Assembly: GCF_900130055.1 (NCBI RefSeq)
Contig: NZ_FQXU01000012.1
Span: 85,281-149,280 of the forward strand
DNA from: Clostridium intestinale DSM 6191
Lineage (GTDB): Bacteria; Bacillota; Clostridia; Clostridiales; Clostridiaceae
DNA length: 64,000 bases
Direction: 5' to 3'
The translations under genes were made by a program, and so were the position numbers. The notes under the pieces were generated by a model that was given only the letters and a program-made list of their open reading frames with translations, was not told the DNA's origin and did not search any database. Positions 45,301 through 53,496 of this stretch are shown here, one piece after another. Position 1 is the stretch's first letter; each line of letters opens with the position of its first letter.

Positions 45301-45820
45301 TTTCATGTAAAACTTCGTTAAAACGTAAATATATCTTTTCTAAATCTATTAGTTTATATTTTAATTCTAAATTTTCATCGCTTAAATCCTTTGATATTTC
45401 CTCCAATATTTCCGGGGTAATATTATACTTTTTAAATTCAGTTATGGTCTTATCTATAATATCTATAAATCCATTTTGCTTAGATGCTTTATTAAATATC
45501 TTAAGTTCTTTTTCTATTTCTTGAAGAACCTTATATATTATCATAGCTTTTCCTGAATCCTGCATCTTTCTAATAGTTAACCCACCACATTCTGAAAAAA
45601 CTCTTTGAGCCATCCTTTTAAAGCTTAATACTTCTGTTTTAAGTAAAGCTCTCTCTCCAACTTGATTTAGTAATGCATTTTCTGCTCTAAATGTAAATTG
45701 TTCAGGAACTATTAGTATAAACTTTCCTTCTTTATTTTCATCTATTCTCTTTTTTATAGCTTGAAGACAAAAATGAGTCTTTCCAGCTCCAGCTCTACCA
45801 TATACAAACCTAATGCCCAT
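42356..45820 (-). CDS. addB: Helicase-nuclease subunit AddB
   Basis: The protein has a P-loop at the extreme N-terminus (GRAGAGKT, residues 8-15), an inactivated helicase fold, and a C-terminal nuclease domain (VIDYKSG). The cysteines of the [4Fe-4S] cluster are visible: CPFSYY, then C-x2-C-x5-C in YCDFCDYSSVC. I chose the ATG at 45818-45820 because AAGGAG is 9 nt upstream and the P-loop must be near the start. A longer frame adds 21 residues without support. Confidence 0.96.
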   Translation of the reverse strand: MGIRFVYGRAGAGKTHFCLQAIKKRIDENKEGKFILIVPEQFTFRAENALLNQVGERALLKTEVLSFKRMAQRVFSECGGLTIRKMQDSGKAMIIYKVLQEIEKELKIFNKASKQNGFIDIIDKTITEFKKYNITPEILEEISKDLSDENLELKYKLIDLEKIYLRFNEVLHENYIDTDDELTMLSTKLEDCKLYDKTEIWIDEFTTFTPQQLDIIKTISKKAKRVNITLVGDEWNPKEEVESTDLFNVTKSTEKRILKIMEENRIPFDGVINVNDGTPYKLRGSKELAHLERYFYSYPFNEFKNKIEGLSIYKASNSYEEIQTIAKNIKQYVRDKGYRYKDISIVCRNIDDYEKITSVVFNEYEIPYYIDKKRDILNNPFVVLVTSLFEVYNKNWNYESLFKYLKTGLTGLEAKYIDIIENYVLAYGVNKKHWLSEEDWDYYPLGFANENEQDENMKMLINEIKDEVKRPLISFYNKTKGEKKVREICEAIYDFLTEINAVSRVSSWIDKFNEEGIQDKEKEYSQILSIVMEVLDQAVDVMGNEKMDIKKFSKVLTGGFEKYELGLIPLSLDEVTVGDITRVRSKEVRILFLIGVNDGIIPATTKDEGILSDRDRELLKNKGVTLASDSKAKAFEEQLLVYTALTISSERLIITYPMADFEGKSLRPSIIIPRIKKLFSKLIEDSDINKKTQDFDKIVAPIPTFNELIGAVRKDYDEEVVEEYWGEVYSWYKKEDSWKQKAKNLERALNYTNQDEDLPKDKARKIYSSQNGKLLFSVSRLEKYAQCPFSYYVQYGLKAKDRKIYEFSAPDLGSFMHEILDGFTTYVRDKKLNWSELDKDKCSNIISMLVDKKLDENQGFILNSSKRYKYFTDRFKRILSKSVSAVSEHMKRSTFEIYKNEFEFSSFKDAEPIKIKLDDGEEVSLVGRVDRVDVADIDGESYIRVIDYKSGSKKFDLTKLYHGLQIQLLVYLDALIKNSKYFLNKSTLPGAILYFRIDDPLIAAEKRITEEEIQKKVLSSFKMDGLVLKDPKIIKAMDNDPGLYSVVIPAGIKKDGDVSYTSSVATEEQFETLRKYVNYKIKEICSDMLKGNIKINPAKESNFAYCDFCDYSSVCQFDTSLKDNKYKLIKLKKKEEVWQEMQEDIKKNEEGGEK

Positions 45821-45867
45821 AGAAAATTTCTCCTTAAATTTGTCATTATATATTATTATAAAGTAAA

Positions 45868-45910
45868 AAAAGACTCCTAACAAAGATTATTACCTTTTTA
45901 GGAATCTTTT
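45868..45910 (-). terminator. Terminator of treR
   Basis: 13-bp arms (AAAAGACTCCTAA and its complement, one mismatch) with a 17-nt loop, followed on the minus strand by a T-run, between treR and addB. Confidence 0.7.
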
Positions 45911-45919
45911 AGAACAATA

Positions 45920-46633
45920 TTAATAAGCTCTTCTAGCAAAGTCTACAAATTTAAATTTATCAGGCCTATGTCTTGATTCTGTGTATTGAAATAGAGTTCC
46001 ATCTTGTAAATAAACCATGGTATCTACTACAACTATCATATCATATCCTTCTAAGTCTAAATATTCTATATCTTCTTCTGAGCTTGATCTAACTGTTATC
46101 TCTTTTTTTGCAAATCCTATCTTTAGCCCCAGCTCTTTTTCTATGTAGTCATATATAGAGTTACTACATATCTCTTCAGTTAATTCTGGAATATATGTAC
46201 TGTTAAAGTGGTCCTTATCTAATATAATTTTTTTACCACCAATTTCTCTTACTCTGACAACCTTCCAGAGCTTTTCATCATCTTCTAAAACTAACTTATT
46301 TCTTAAAAATTTATCACCTTTAGTTAGTTCTAAATTTTTAACTAAGGTTTTAGACTCCCCCTCCATACTTTCAGCCATTTCCTTAAAGCTTATTAAGCCA
46401 GATACCGGAAATTTATGCCTATTTATATCTAGGACAAAGGAGCCTTTACCTTTTACTTTATTTATATATCCATTGTGTTCAAGCATATTTAGTGCTTTTC
46501 TCACTGTATCTCTAGAGAATTTATATTTTTCCATCAACTCATTTTCCGATGGAAGTTTTGAACTAGGAGGATAACTTCCTTGTTCTATTTTTTCTATAAT
46601 TTTATTATAGAGAGTTATATATTTACTATTCAT
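45920..46633 (-). CDS. treR: Trehalose operon repressor TreR (GntR family)
   Basis: The 237-residue protein has an N-terminal GntR winged helix (LPSENELMEKYKFSRDTVRKAL) and a UTRA effector domain (SSEEDIEYLDL, VYLQDGTLFQYTESRHRPDKF). TreR represses trehalose genes and is released by trehalose-6-phosphate. It follows treC on the same strand. The inverted repeat upstream of treP is its probable operator. Confidence 0.93.
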   Translation of the reverse strand: MNSKYITLYNKIIEKIEQGSYPPSSKLPSENELMEKYKFSRDTVRKALNMLEHNGYINKVKGKGSFVLDINRHKFPVSGLISFKEMAESMEGESKTLVKNLELTKGDKFLRNKLVLEDDEKLWKVVRVREIGGKKIILDKDHFNSTYIPELTEEICSNSIYDYIEKELGLKIGFAKKEITVRSSSEEDIEYLDLEGYDMIVVVDTMVYLQDGTLFQYTESRHRPDKFKFVDFARRAY

Positions 46634-46697
46634 ATATTATCACCATAAATATTTTAACATGACTATATTTACTTCTCAACAATATACTCTTTTATAT

Positions 46698-48350
46698 TTA
46701 TTTTTCAATAATATATGCAATGGATTCATAGGGTCTAAGTTTAATATTTTTTAAATCTTTAGTAGAATCTTTATAATTAGATATTAATATATCTAACTTC
46801 TTATACTCATCTACAAATTCTTTTACATCTACATCTATAGTTTCTCCATAAAAGTTATTTAAAACTATAAGCTCCTTATTTTCATAACTTCTTATATACC
46901 CAAAAACCTTTAAGTTTTCTTCTAATATAGGTCTATAGTTTCCATAAGCTATAATATCATGCTCTTTTCTTAGAGATATTAGCTTCTTATAATGATAATA
47001 AACTGAGTCTTCATCTCTTAAAGAACTTTCAACCGTTATGTCTGTACTTTTACTTAATGGTATCCATGGAGTCCCTTCTGTAAATCCAGAATTTTTTTCA
47101 CTACTCCATTGCATTGGTGTACGTGAATTATCCCTAGATTTAGCTTGTAGTATTTTTATTATCTCTTTTTCACTTTTTCCCTCTGACTTTAAAATATTAT
47201 AATAATTAATTGATTCTATATCCCTATATTCCTCTATATTATCAAAATATGCATTTGTCATGCCTATCTCTTCTCCTTGATAAATATAGGGAGTGCCTCT
47301 TAACAAATGAAGGGTTGTAGCTAACATTTTTGCTGATTCCTTAGGATAGTTTTTATCATCTCCAAAACGTGATACTATTCTAGGCTGATCATGATTACAC
47401 CAAAATAAAGCATTCCATCCTTTTTCCATTCCTATTTGCCATTCATTTAATAGATTCTTTAGTTTCATGAAGTCAAAATCCATCAAGGTCCACTTTTCAC
47501 CATTTTTATAATCTACTTTTAAATGATGAAAGTTAAACACCATATCTAATTCCTGTTCTTGCGGATTTGAATATCTAACGCAGTTTTCTATACTTGTTGA
47601 AGACATCTCACCTACTGTGATTAAATCTTTATTTTTCCCAAAACTATTACTATTAAGTTCCTTTAAATATTCATGTATCTTAGGACCATCTGTATAGAAT
47701 CTACGGCCATCACCTTCATAATCATTTATAAACTCTTCTGGTTTAGATATCAGATTTATAACATCTAATCTGAAACCTTTTACGCCTTTTTTTACCCAAT
47801 AGTTAACAACATCATATATTTCTTCTCTAACAGCTTCATTCTCCCAGTTTAAATCAGCTTGAGTCTTATCAAATAGGTGTAAATAATACTCATCAAACTT
47901 TTCTACATACTTCCAGGTAGTTCCCCCAAATTTTGATATCCAGTTAGTAGGTTCTTTTCCATCTACAGGGGCTTTAAATATATAGTAATCTTTATATTTT
48001 TCATCTCCATTTAATGCATTTTTAAACCATTGATGTTCTGTTGAGGTATGATTAAAAACCATATCTAACATTATATCTATATCAAGTTTTTTAGATTCAG
48101 CTACTAATTCTTCAAAGTCTTCCATAGTTCCAAATCTTTTATCTATACTCTTATAATCCTCAACATCATATCCATTATCCTTCTGAGGAGATATATAAAA
48201 AGGTGTCAGCCATATATAGTCAACGCCCAAATCTTTTAAATATCCTAAACTAGTAGTAACTCCTTTTATATCCCCAAACCCATCTCCATTTGAGTCCTTA
48301 AAAGATTTAGGATATATTTGATAAAACACACTTTTTTTAAAGTCCTTCAT
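46698..48350 (-). CDS. treC: Trehalose-6-phosphate hydrolase (GH13)
   Basis: The 550-residue GH13 enzyme has nucleophile Asp196 (GFRLDVINL), acid/base Glu248 (VGEMSS) and Asp321 (NHDQPR). It splits imported trehalose-6-phosphate into glucose and glucose-6-phosphate. It lies between treP and treR in one operon. A generic oligo-1,6-glucosidase is possible from sequence alone, but the PTS and TreR neighbours settle the substrate. Confidence 0.95.
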   Translation of the reverse strand: MKDFKKSVFYQIYPKSFKDSNGDGFGDIKGVTTSLGYLKDLGVDYIWLTPFYISPQKDNGYDVEDYKSIDKRFGTMEDFEELVAESKKLDIDIMLDMVFNHTSTEHQWFKNALNGDEKYKDYYIFKAPVDGKEPTNWISKFGGTTWKYVEKFDEYYLHLFDKTQADLNWENEAVREEIYDVVNYWVKKGVKGFRLDVINLISKPEEFINDYEGDGRRFYTDGPKIHEYLKELNSNSFGKNKDLITVGEMSSTSIENCVRYSNPQEQELDMVFNFHHLKVDYKNGEKWTLMDFDFMKLKNLLNEWQIGMEKGWNALFWCNHDQPRIVSRFGDDKNYPKESAKMLATTLHLLRGTPYIYQGEEIGMTNAYFDNIEEYRDIESINYYNILKSEGKSEKEIIKILQAKSRDNSRTPMQWSSEKNSGFTEGTPWIPLSKSTDITVESSLRDEDSVYYHYKKLISLRKEHDIIAYGNYRPILEENLKVFGYIRSYENKELIVLNNFYGETIDVDVKEFVDEYKKLDILISNYKDSTKDLKNIKLRPYESIAYIIEK

Positions 48351-48387
48351 ATTTATTTACTCCTTATGCTTCAATTTATAGTACTAA

Positions 48388-48414
48388 AGGAAGGAACTAA
48401 TTAGGTTCCTTCCT
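48388..48414 (-). terminator. Intercistronic hairpin between treP and treC
   Basis: A 10-bp inverted repeat (AGGAAGGAAC) with a 7-nt loop lies 12 nt past the treP stop. It has only a short T-run, so it may attenuate treC or stabilise the treP message. Confidence 0.6.
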
Positions 48415-48425
48415 GTGAATGCAAA

Positions 48426-49841
48426 TTATTTCTTAGCTAGTATTTTATTTTTATTAAATATTACAGTCAGTATAAATGGTACTACTATGGCTATAAGCAT
48501 ACTTATTGCAAATATCCCCATATATTTAGGCTGTATTGATAATATCCCTGGAAGTCCTCCAACACCTATTGAGTTAGCCATAACGCCAGCTCCTACTGAA
48601 ACTACTGCCGCTGTAGCTGAACCTATCATTGCTGCGAAGAAAGGATATACATATTTTAAATTAATACCAAACATAGCAGGCTCAGTTACACCTAAATAAC
48701 ATGAAATAGCCGCTGGAATAGATACTTGCTTTTCATCTTCATCATGTCTATTTAAGAATATCATAGCTAGTACAGCTGAACCTTGAGCAATATTTGATAA
48801 TGCTATCATAGGCCATAGGTTAGTTCCTCCAAATTCAGCAACTAACTGCATATCTATAGCATTTGTCATATGATGTAATCCTGTTATAACAAGTGGTGCA
48901 TATGCAAAGCCAAATAAAGCTGCAAATAACCAATTTAATCCTGATGTTAATCCTGCATAAACTACAGTTGATATAGCTGAACCTATTTTCCAACCTATTG
49001 GACCTAATACAGTATGAGCTATTAAAACTGTTGGTACTAATGCTAAAAATGGAACTACTATCATAGATATATATTCAGGAACTACTTTACGTATATTCTT
49101 TTCCAAGAAGACTAAAACAAATCCTGCAAGCATAGCTGGAATTACTTGTGCTTGGTATCCTATCATCTGAACTTTTGCAAAACCAAAATCCCAGAAAGGA
49201 ATTTCTGTAGCTCCAGCCACTCCATAAGCATTTAAAAGCTGAGGTGAAACTAAAGTAATACCTAATACAATTCCTAATATTTGAGTTGTGCCCATCTTTT
49301 TAGATATTGACCAAGTGATTCCTACTGGTAAGAAGTGAAATATAGCTTCTCCAATAAGCCATAAGAATGCATGAGTTCCTGCCCAGAACTGAGATACTTC
49401 AACTAAACTTTTAGTGCCTCCCTCTAGAAGTTTTATATCACCTATTACATTACGGAAACCTAATATCAGACCTCCAACTACAAGAGCTGGTATAAGTGGT
49501 GCAAATATTTCTGCTAAATCAGCTAATAATCTTTGGAAAACATTCATATTTCCCTTAGCAACTGATTTTACTTGATCTTTACTTACGCCGTCTATTCCTG
49601 CTATTGCTGCAAAGTCGTTGTAAAAAGTTGAAACTTCATTACCTATGATAACTTGAAACTGTCCTGCTTGAGTGAATGTGCCTTTCACACTCTTTAAAGC
49701 TTCAATAGATTTTACATCTGCCTTTTTAGGATCTACTAGAACAAAACGCATTCTTGTAGCACAATGAGTTACTGCTGATATGTTCTCTTTTCCACCAACA
49801 AGTGCTAATAACTCTTGAGCATCATTTTGAAATTTACCCAT
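48426..49841 (-). CDS. treP: PTS trehalose-specific EIIBC component
   Basis: The 471-residue permease has an EIIB domain (1-80) with the phospho-Cys27 (AVTHCATRMRF) and an EIIC domain with about ten membrane segments, including GLHHMTNAIDMQ and the conserved GVTEPAMFGI motif. No EIIA domain is attached, so phosphate must come from another protein such as the glucose EIIA. It imports trehalose as trehalose-6-phosphate. The ribosome binding site is AGGGGG. Confidence 0.94.
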   Translation of the reverse strand: MGKFQNDAQELLALVGGKENISAVTHCATRMRFVLVDPKKADVKSIEALKSVKGTFTQAGQFQVIIGNEVSTFYNDFAAIAGIDGVSKDQVKSVAKGNMNVFQRLLADLAEIFAPLIPALVVGGLILGFRNVIGDIKLLEGGTKSLVEVSQFWAGTHAFLWLIGEAIFHFLPVGITWSISKKMGTTQILGIVLGITLVSPQLLNAYGVAGATEIPFWDFGFAKVQMIGYQAQVIPAMLAGFVLVFLEKNIRKVVPEYISMIVVPFLALVPTVLIAHTVLGPIGWKIGSAISTVVYAGLTSGLNWLFAALFGFAYAPLVITGLHHMTNAIDMQLVAEFGGTNLWPMIALSNIAQGSAVLAMIFLNRHDEDEKQVSIPAAISCYLGVTEPAMFGINLKYVYPFFAAMIGSATAAVVSVGAGVMANSIGVGGLPGILSIQPKYMGIFAISMLIAIVVPFILTVIFNKNKILAKK

Positions 49842-49898
49842 TAAAAAAACCCCCTAAAATATTTATAATTCCAGAAACAGAAAACTTTTTGCAATCTA

Positions 49899-49957
49899 AA
49901 CATATACGTACAAGTTCTCTATGTTTTAATTATAACTTGTACGTATATGTTAGTCAA
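49899..49957 (-). promoter_or_regulatory. treP promoter with overlapping inverted-repeat operator
   Basis: On the minus strand, TTGACT (49957-49952) and TATAAT (49934-49929) are 17 nt apart. The spacer is one arm of a perfect 18-bp inverted repeat (AACATATACGTACAAGTT). The other arm is at 49899-49916, downstream of the -10 and separated by 17 nt. A repressor bound to both arms would block polymerase. TreR is the obvious candidate. Confidence 0.85.
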
Positions 49958-49988
49958 TACGTTTTCATTATTTATTTCAAAAAATAAA

Positions 49989-50029
49989 AAAACCTAAGAT
50001 ATATAGATTTAATTATAATCTTAGGTTTT
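49989..50029 (-). terminator. Terminator of the GNAT gene
   Basis: 12-bp arms (AAAACCTAAGAT and complement) with a 17-nt loop and a T-rich end on the minus strand. Confidence 0.75.
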
Positions 50030-50038
50030 CTCTCTATA

Positions 50039-50557
50039 TTATTTTAAATATTCATCTCTCAAAATACTCATCATAACTGTATCGCTATATTTTCCTTGAA
50101 AGAAATATCTTTTTCTTTTGCGTCCCTCTTCTATAAAACCACAAGAAAGATAACATCTTATTGCTCTTAGGTTATAATCCACAACCTCTAATTCTACTCT
50201 ATGAGCATTATTATTCACAAATAAATAATCCACTAACGTTTTTATAGAGTCTTTTCCATATCCTCGTCCCCAGAACTTACTTCCTATAGTTATCCCTATA
50301 GAATACACATCTAAAGTATCTTTTATTTCCTTATAAGTTATATACCCTACTAAAACATCTTTTTCATTTATTATAGAAAGTCTTTTTCTTTCAATATTAA
50401 ACATATCATCAAAATGCTTAAGCATATACTGTAAAGGTGGTAATGTAGACTGCCCACCATCATACTCTCTAACCTCTGGCTCAGAACATATATTATAAAT
50501 TCTACTTACATCTTTTTTCTCTACTAACCTTAAATAAACTTTATCACCCTTTAGCAA
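50039..50557 (-). CDS. GNAT family N-acetyltransferase (RimJ/RimL-like)
   Basis: The 172-residue protein matches RimJ/RimL-type GNATs: LRLVEKKDVSRIYN at the start, GITIGSKFWGRGYGKDSIK (acetyl-CoA loop, about 91-109), and VVDYNLRAIRCYLSCGFIEEG near the end. The substrate (protein N-terminus or small molecule) cannot be told. It is a single-gene unit with its own terminator. Confidence 0.88.
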   Translation of the reverse strand: MLKGDKVYLRLVEKKDVSRIYNICSEPEVREYDGGQSTLPPLQYMLKHFDDMFNIERKRLSIINEKDVLVGYITYKEIKDTLDVYSIGITIGSKFWGRGYGKDSIKTLVDYLFVNNNAHRVELEVVDYNLRAIRCYLSCGFIEEGRKRKRYFFQGKYSDTVMMSILRDEYLK

Positions 50558-50776
50558 TATCCCACCTTCTTACTAGCAAATTTTAACTGACCATTAATAT
50601 TATATTCTTCTTATATATTTATCTCAATGTACTTCTGTGACTATATTAATTAATGTTTTTAAATCTATTTAAAATATCTATCATTATATTATTGTTCTCT
50701 TACTTTTTTATTTTTCTTTATAAGAAAGTTCTCAAGTACAAAATAACTTAAATCACATTTTCTTTTATAAATAAAA

Positions 50777-50801
50777 AAAGAACAATTTAAAATTGTTCTT
50801 T
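50777..50801 (-). terminator. Terminator of tRNA-Ser pair 1
   Basis: AAAGAACAATTT and its complement form a 12-bp stem immediately after the tRNA 3' end, followed by a T-run on the minus strand. Confidence 0.8.
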
Positions 50802-50891
50802 GGCGGAGAAACCGGGATTTGAACCCGGGCGCCGGTTGCCCGACCTACGCCCTTAGCAGGGGCGCCTCTTCAGCCACTTGAGTATTTCTCC
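50801..50891 (-). tRNA. tRNA-Ser(GCT), copy 1
   Basis: A 91-nt type II tRNA with a long variable arm and encoded CCA. The acceptor GGAGAAA pairs with TTTCTCC, and the anticodon GCT lies in CCTGCTAAGG. Confidence 0.95.
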
Positions 50892-50917
50892 AAGCTGAAA
50901 ATATCTTTAAATTATAA

Positions 50918-51008
50918 TGGCGGAGAAAGTGGGATTCGAACCCACGGTACGCTCACACGTACGCCGGTTTTCAAGACCGGTGCCTTAAACCAACTCGACC
51001 ATCTCTCC
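50918..51008 (-). tRNA. tRNA-Ser(TGA), copy 1
   Basis: A 91-nt type II tRNA with CCA. The anticodon loop is CTTGAAA (anticodon TGA). It is 26 nt upstream of tRNA-Ser(GCT) and likely co-transcribed. Confidence 0.95.
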
Positions 51009-51045
51009 ATTTTTCACAAAATTTATTATATCAACCAACATAGTA

Positions 51046-51984
51046 TTAGTCAATAGTTAAATGTTTTCTGATCCAGCTTAGTATATCCTCATATACCTCT
51101 TTTTTTCCTACTTCATTTAATATCTCATGCCTCATTCTCTCATACAACTTTATATCTAAATCCTCTATTCCTACTTCTTTATATTTTTCATAACATTCAA
51201 TAACCATCTTACCTTCATTTCCTACTACATCTTTTTTACCTGATAGTAATAATATAGGAAGATCTTTTGGTGTCTTTTTTATATTTTTAATGTTTGTTAT
51301 ATAATAAAGCCCTCTAAACATTTCTTTAAAGGCATTACTAGTGAATATATATCCGCAATAAACATCTTTTTCATATTCATCTACTACTTTTTCATCTATA
51401 CAAATCCAATCATATTTTGTTCTATGGCTGCTTACTTTTCTATTAAAAGCTCCATAAGTTAAATAATTTATGAATTTACTTCTATATCTGTTTCCATGTA
51501 TTTTTATATATATATCAGAAAGTGTTATTGCAAACTTTAAAAGTAATCTATTATTATGAGCTGTACCACTTAGCACAACTCCCTTTACAGTGTTTCCATA
51601 TAAAGTAGCGTAATGCCTCGCTATAAAAGAACCCATGCTATGACCAATCATAAATATAGGTAAGTTAGGGTAATCATTAGTTATTAGTTTATTTATTTCT
51701 AAAACATCTTCAACTAAAATTTCCCATCCATTTTTATCCGCAATAAAACCTAACTCCTCTTCACTTTCTGCTGTCAATCCATGTCCTCTATGATCATTAG
51801 AATAAACTACATATCCATTTTGAACTAAAAAACTACTAAAATCTCTGTATCTCCCTGAATGTTCACAGGATCCATGAACTATTTGAACTATTCCTTTTAT
51901 ATTCTCTTTATTTTCTGGTTCCCATTTATATAATGACAATTCTTTAGAGTCTCTTGATTTATGTTTTATAATATTTTCTCTCAT
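51046..51984 (-). CDS. Alpha/beta hydrolase (monoacylglycerol lipase-like)
   Basis: The 312-residue serine hydrolase has VQIVHGSCEHSGRY (oxyanion region), the nucleophile elbow GHSMGS with Ser116, an acidic residue near LLSGKKDVVG, and a late His in MRHEILNE. This is the Hydrolase_4/lysophospholipase type. It has no signal peptide. It sits between two copies of a tRNA-Ser pair and may be bounded by that duplication. Confidence 0.9.
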   Translation of the reverse strand: MRENIIKHKSRDSKELSLYKWEPENKENIKGIVQIVHGSCEHSGRYRDFSSFLVQNGYVVYSNDHRGHGLTAESEEELGFIADKNGWEILVEDVLEINKLITNDYPNLPIFMIGHSMGSFIARHYATLYGNTVKGVVLSGTAHNNRLLLKFAITLSDIYIKIHGNRYRSKFINYLTYGAFNRKVSSHRTKYDWICIDEKVVDEYEKDVYCGYIFTSNAFKEMFRGLYYITNIKNIKKTPKDLPILLLSGKKDVVGNEGKMVIECYEKYKEVGIEDLDIKLYERMRHEILNEVGKKEVYEDILSWIRKHLTID

Positions 51985-52054
51985 CTCTTTACTCCTAATA
52001 TATCTTATAAATATTTTAAAATTAACAGGAATGTAATTATAAATATTATAACAA

Positions 52055-52088
52055 AAAAATACACTGATATAAATATCAGTGTATTTTT
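52055..52088 (-). terminator. Terminator of tRNA-Ser pair 2
   Basis: A perfect 16-bp inverted repeat (AAAAATACACTGATAT) with a 2-nt loop lies at the tRNA 3' end. Confidence 0.8.
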
Positions 52089-52178
52089 GGCGGAGAAACC
52101 GGGATTTGAACCCGGGCGCCGGTTGCCCAACCTACGCCCTTAGCAGGGGCGCCTCTTCAGCCACTTGAGTATTTCTCC
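52088..52178 (-). tRNA. tRNA-Ser(GCT), copy 2
   Basis: Identical to copy 1 except one base in the long variable arm (CCAACC where copy 1 has CCGACC). The anticodon is GCT. Confidence 0.95.
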
Positions 52179-52204
52179 AAGCTGAAAATATCTTTAAATT
52201 ATAA

Positions 52205-52295
52205 TGGCGGAGAAAGTGGGATTCGAACCCACGGTACGCTCACACGTACGCCGGTTTTCAAGACCGGTGCCTTAAACCAACTCGACCATCTCTCC
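52205..52295 (-). tRNA. tRNA-Ser(TGA), copy 2
   Basis: Identical in sequence to copy 1, and separated from tRNA-Ser(GCT) copy 2 by the same 26-nt spacer as in pair 1. Confidence 0.95.
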
Positions 52296-52364
52296 GTATG
52301 TTACAACAATTAGTATTATATCAACGAGCTTATGTAATGTCAACATCTTTTTAATAGAAATTTA

Positions 52365-52396
52365 AGGGCAACTAATTTAAAAATATTAGTCACCCT
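52365..52396 (-). terminator. Terminator of the ABC exporter operon
   Basis: Imperfect 12-bp arms (AGGGCAACTAAT, two mismatches) with an 8-nt loop lie just past the last permease stop. The T-run is weak. Confidence 0.5.
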
Positions 52397-52401
52397 CTTA
52401 A

Positions 52402-53493
52402 TTAATTAATTTTTTTAGCAAAATTTGAATATTTAATACTTCCTGCACTAAAGAATATTAATGCAAACAATAATAAAATAAACACATTTGGAAACAATAC
52501 AGATTTTTCTATACTTCCTAATGACCAATAAAATGGTGTGAACTTTGCTAATGTTGCCATAATTCCTTCTGACTTTCCACCTGATTCTATAGTATTAATA
52601 TATACAAAGAACATTAGTAGTGATGTTAAATAAACTACCAAGCTTGCCACACCTTCATTTTTAAACAATCTACTAATCATTATTCCTAAACTTATAGATA
52701 CCAAACTCATCAATGAAATATTTAAAAGCAGCATCCCACAATTCTCAAAATTATATTTAAATATAGTATTAAGAACTACAAATGAAGCTGTATAGAAAAT
52801 TATCTGCACTAACCACATGGAAATATAAATACTTCCCATTATTTCATAACCTCTATTATTTGTAGTTAAAAATCTTTCTAATATTCTCTGTTTTCTAAGT
52901 CTTAATAAGTCAACAGTTATGTTTGCAGAAAATGTTACTAAAAAGAATATTATTAAAACTATAGGCATAAATGACTCAGTTGATAACAACCCTTTGTGCA
53001 TATTATATTCTACATTTACTATATTTTTATCTAATTCACTTTCCTCATTTATTACATTATTATCTTTAAACAATTTTATCTTCATTAGATTATTTATATC
53101 TTTCTCAAGCTTAGATTCAAATATTAAAGTACTATTTCCCTCTTCGATCTTATAAGAATTAACTATAGGCTTAATTCCTTTATTTATATTTTCAGTGAAA
53201 TTCTCTGGAATTTCATACACAGCTATAGATTCATATTTTTTTAAATCTTCTAGAGCCTTATCCTTATCAGAATATATGCTATTTACATCTAAATCTTCTA
53301 TTAGCTTATTCCCTAAATCACCTTTATCTAAATTTACTATAGCTGCCTTTATATCTAATCCACTACTACCTTTGCCAGCTAACACATTTACCATTCCTAC
53401 ACAGACTATGGGAACTACAAACATCATTACTATATTGGCATAATCCCTGATGTATTTTTTACAATTTACTAATACCATTCTAATAAATTTCAT
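52402..53493 (-). CDS. ABC-2 type transporter permease (second)
   Basis: The 363-residue protein has an N-terminal membrane helix, an extracytoplasmic domain of about 130 residues, and about five C-terminal helices (about 175-358), typical of ABC-2/YhgE-like exporters. It is the last gene of a kinase-regulator-ATPase-permease-permease cluster and lies 3 nt after the first permease. The substrate is unknown. Antimicrobial peptide or lipid export is common for such clusters. Confidence 0.88.
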   Translation of the reverse strand: MKFIRMVLVNCKKYIRDYANIVMMFVVPIVCVGMVNVLAGKGSSGLDIKAAIVNLDKGDLGNKLIEDLDVNSIYSDKDKALEDLKKYESIAVYEIPENFTENINKGIKPIVNSYKIEEGNSTLIFESKLEKDINNLMKIKLFKDNNVINEESELDKNIVNVEYNMHKGLLSTESFMPIVLIIFFLVTFSANITVDLLRLRKQRILERFLTTNNRGYEIMGSIYISMWLVQIIFYTASFVVLNTIFKYNFENCGMLLLNISLMSLVSISLGIMISRLFKNEGVASLVVYLTSLLMFFVYINTIESGGKSEGIMATLAKFTPFYWSLGSIEKSVLFPNVFILLLFALIFFSAGSIKYSNFAKKIN

Positions 53494-53496
53494 CCA

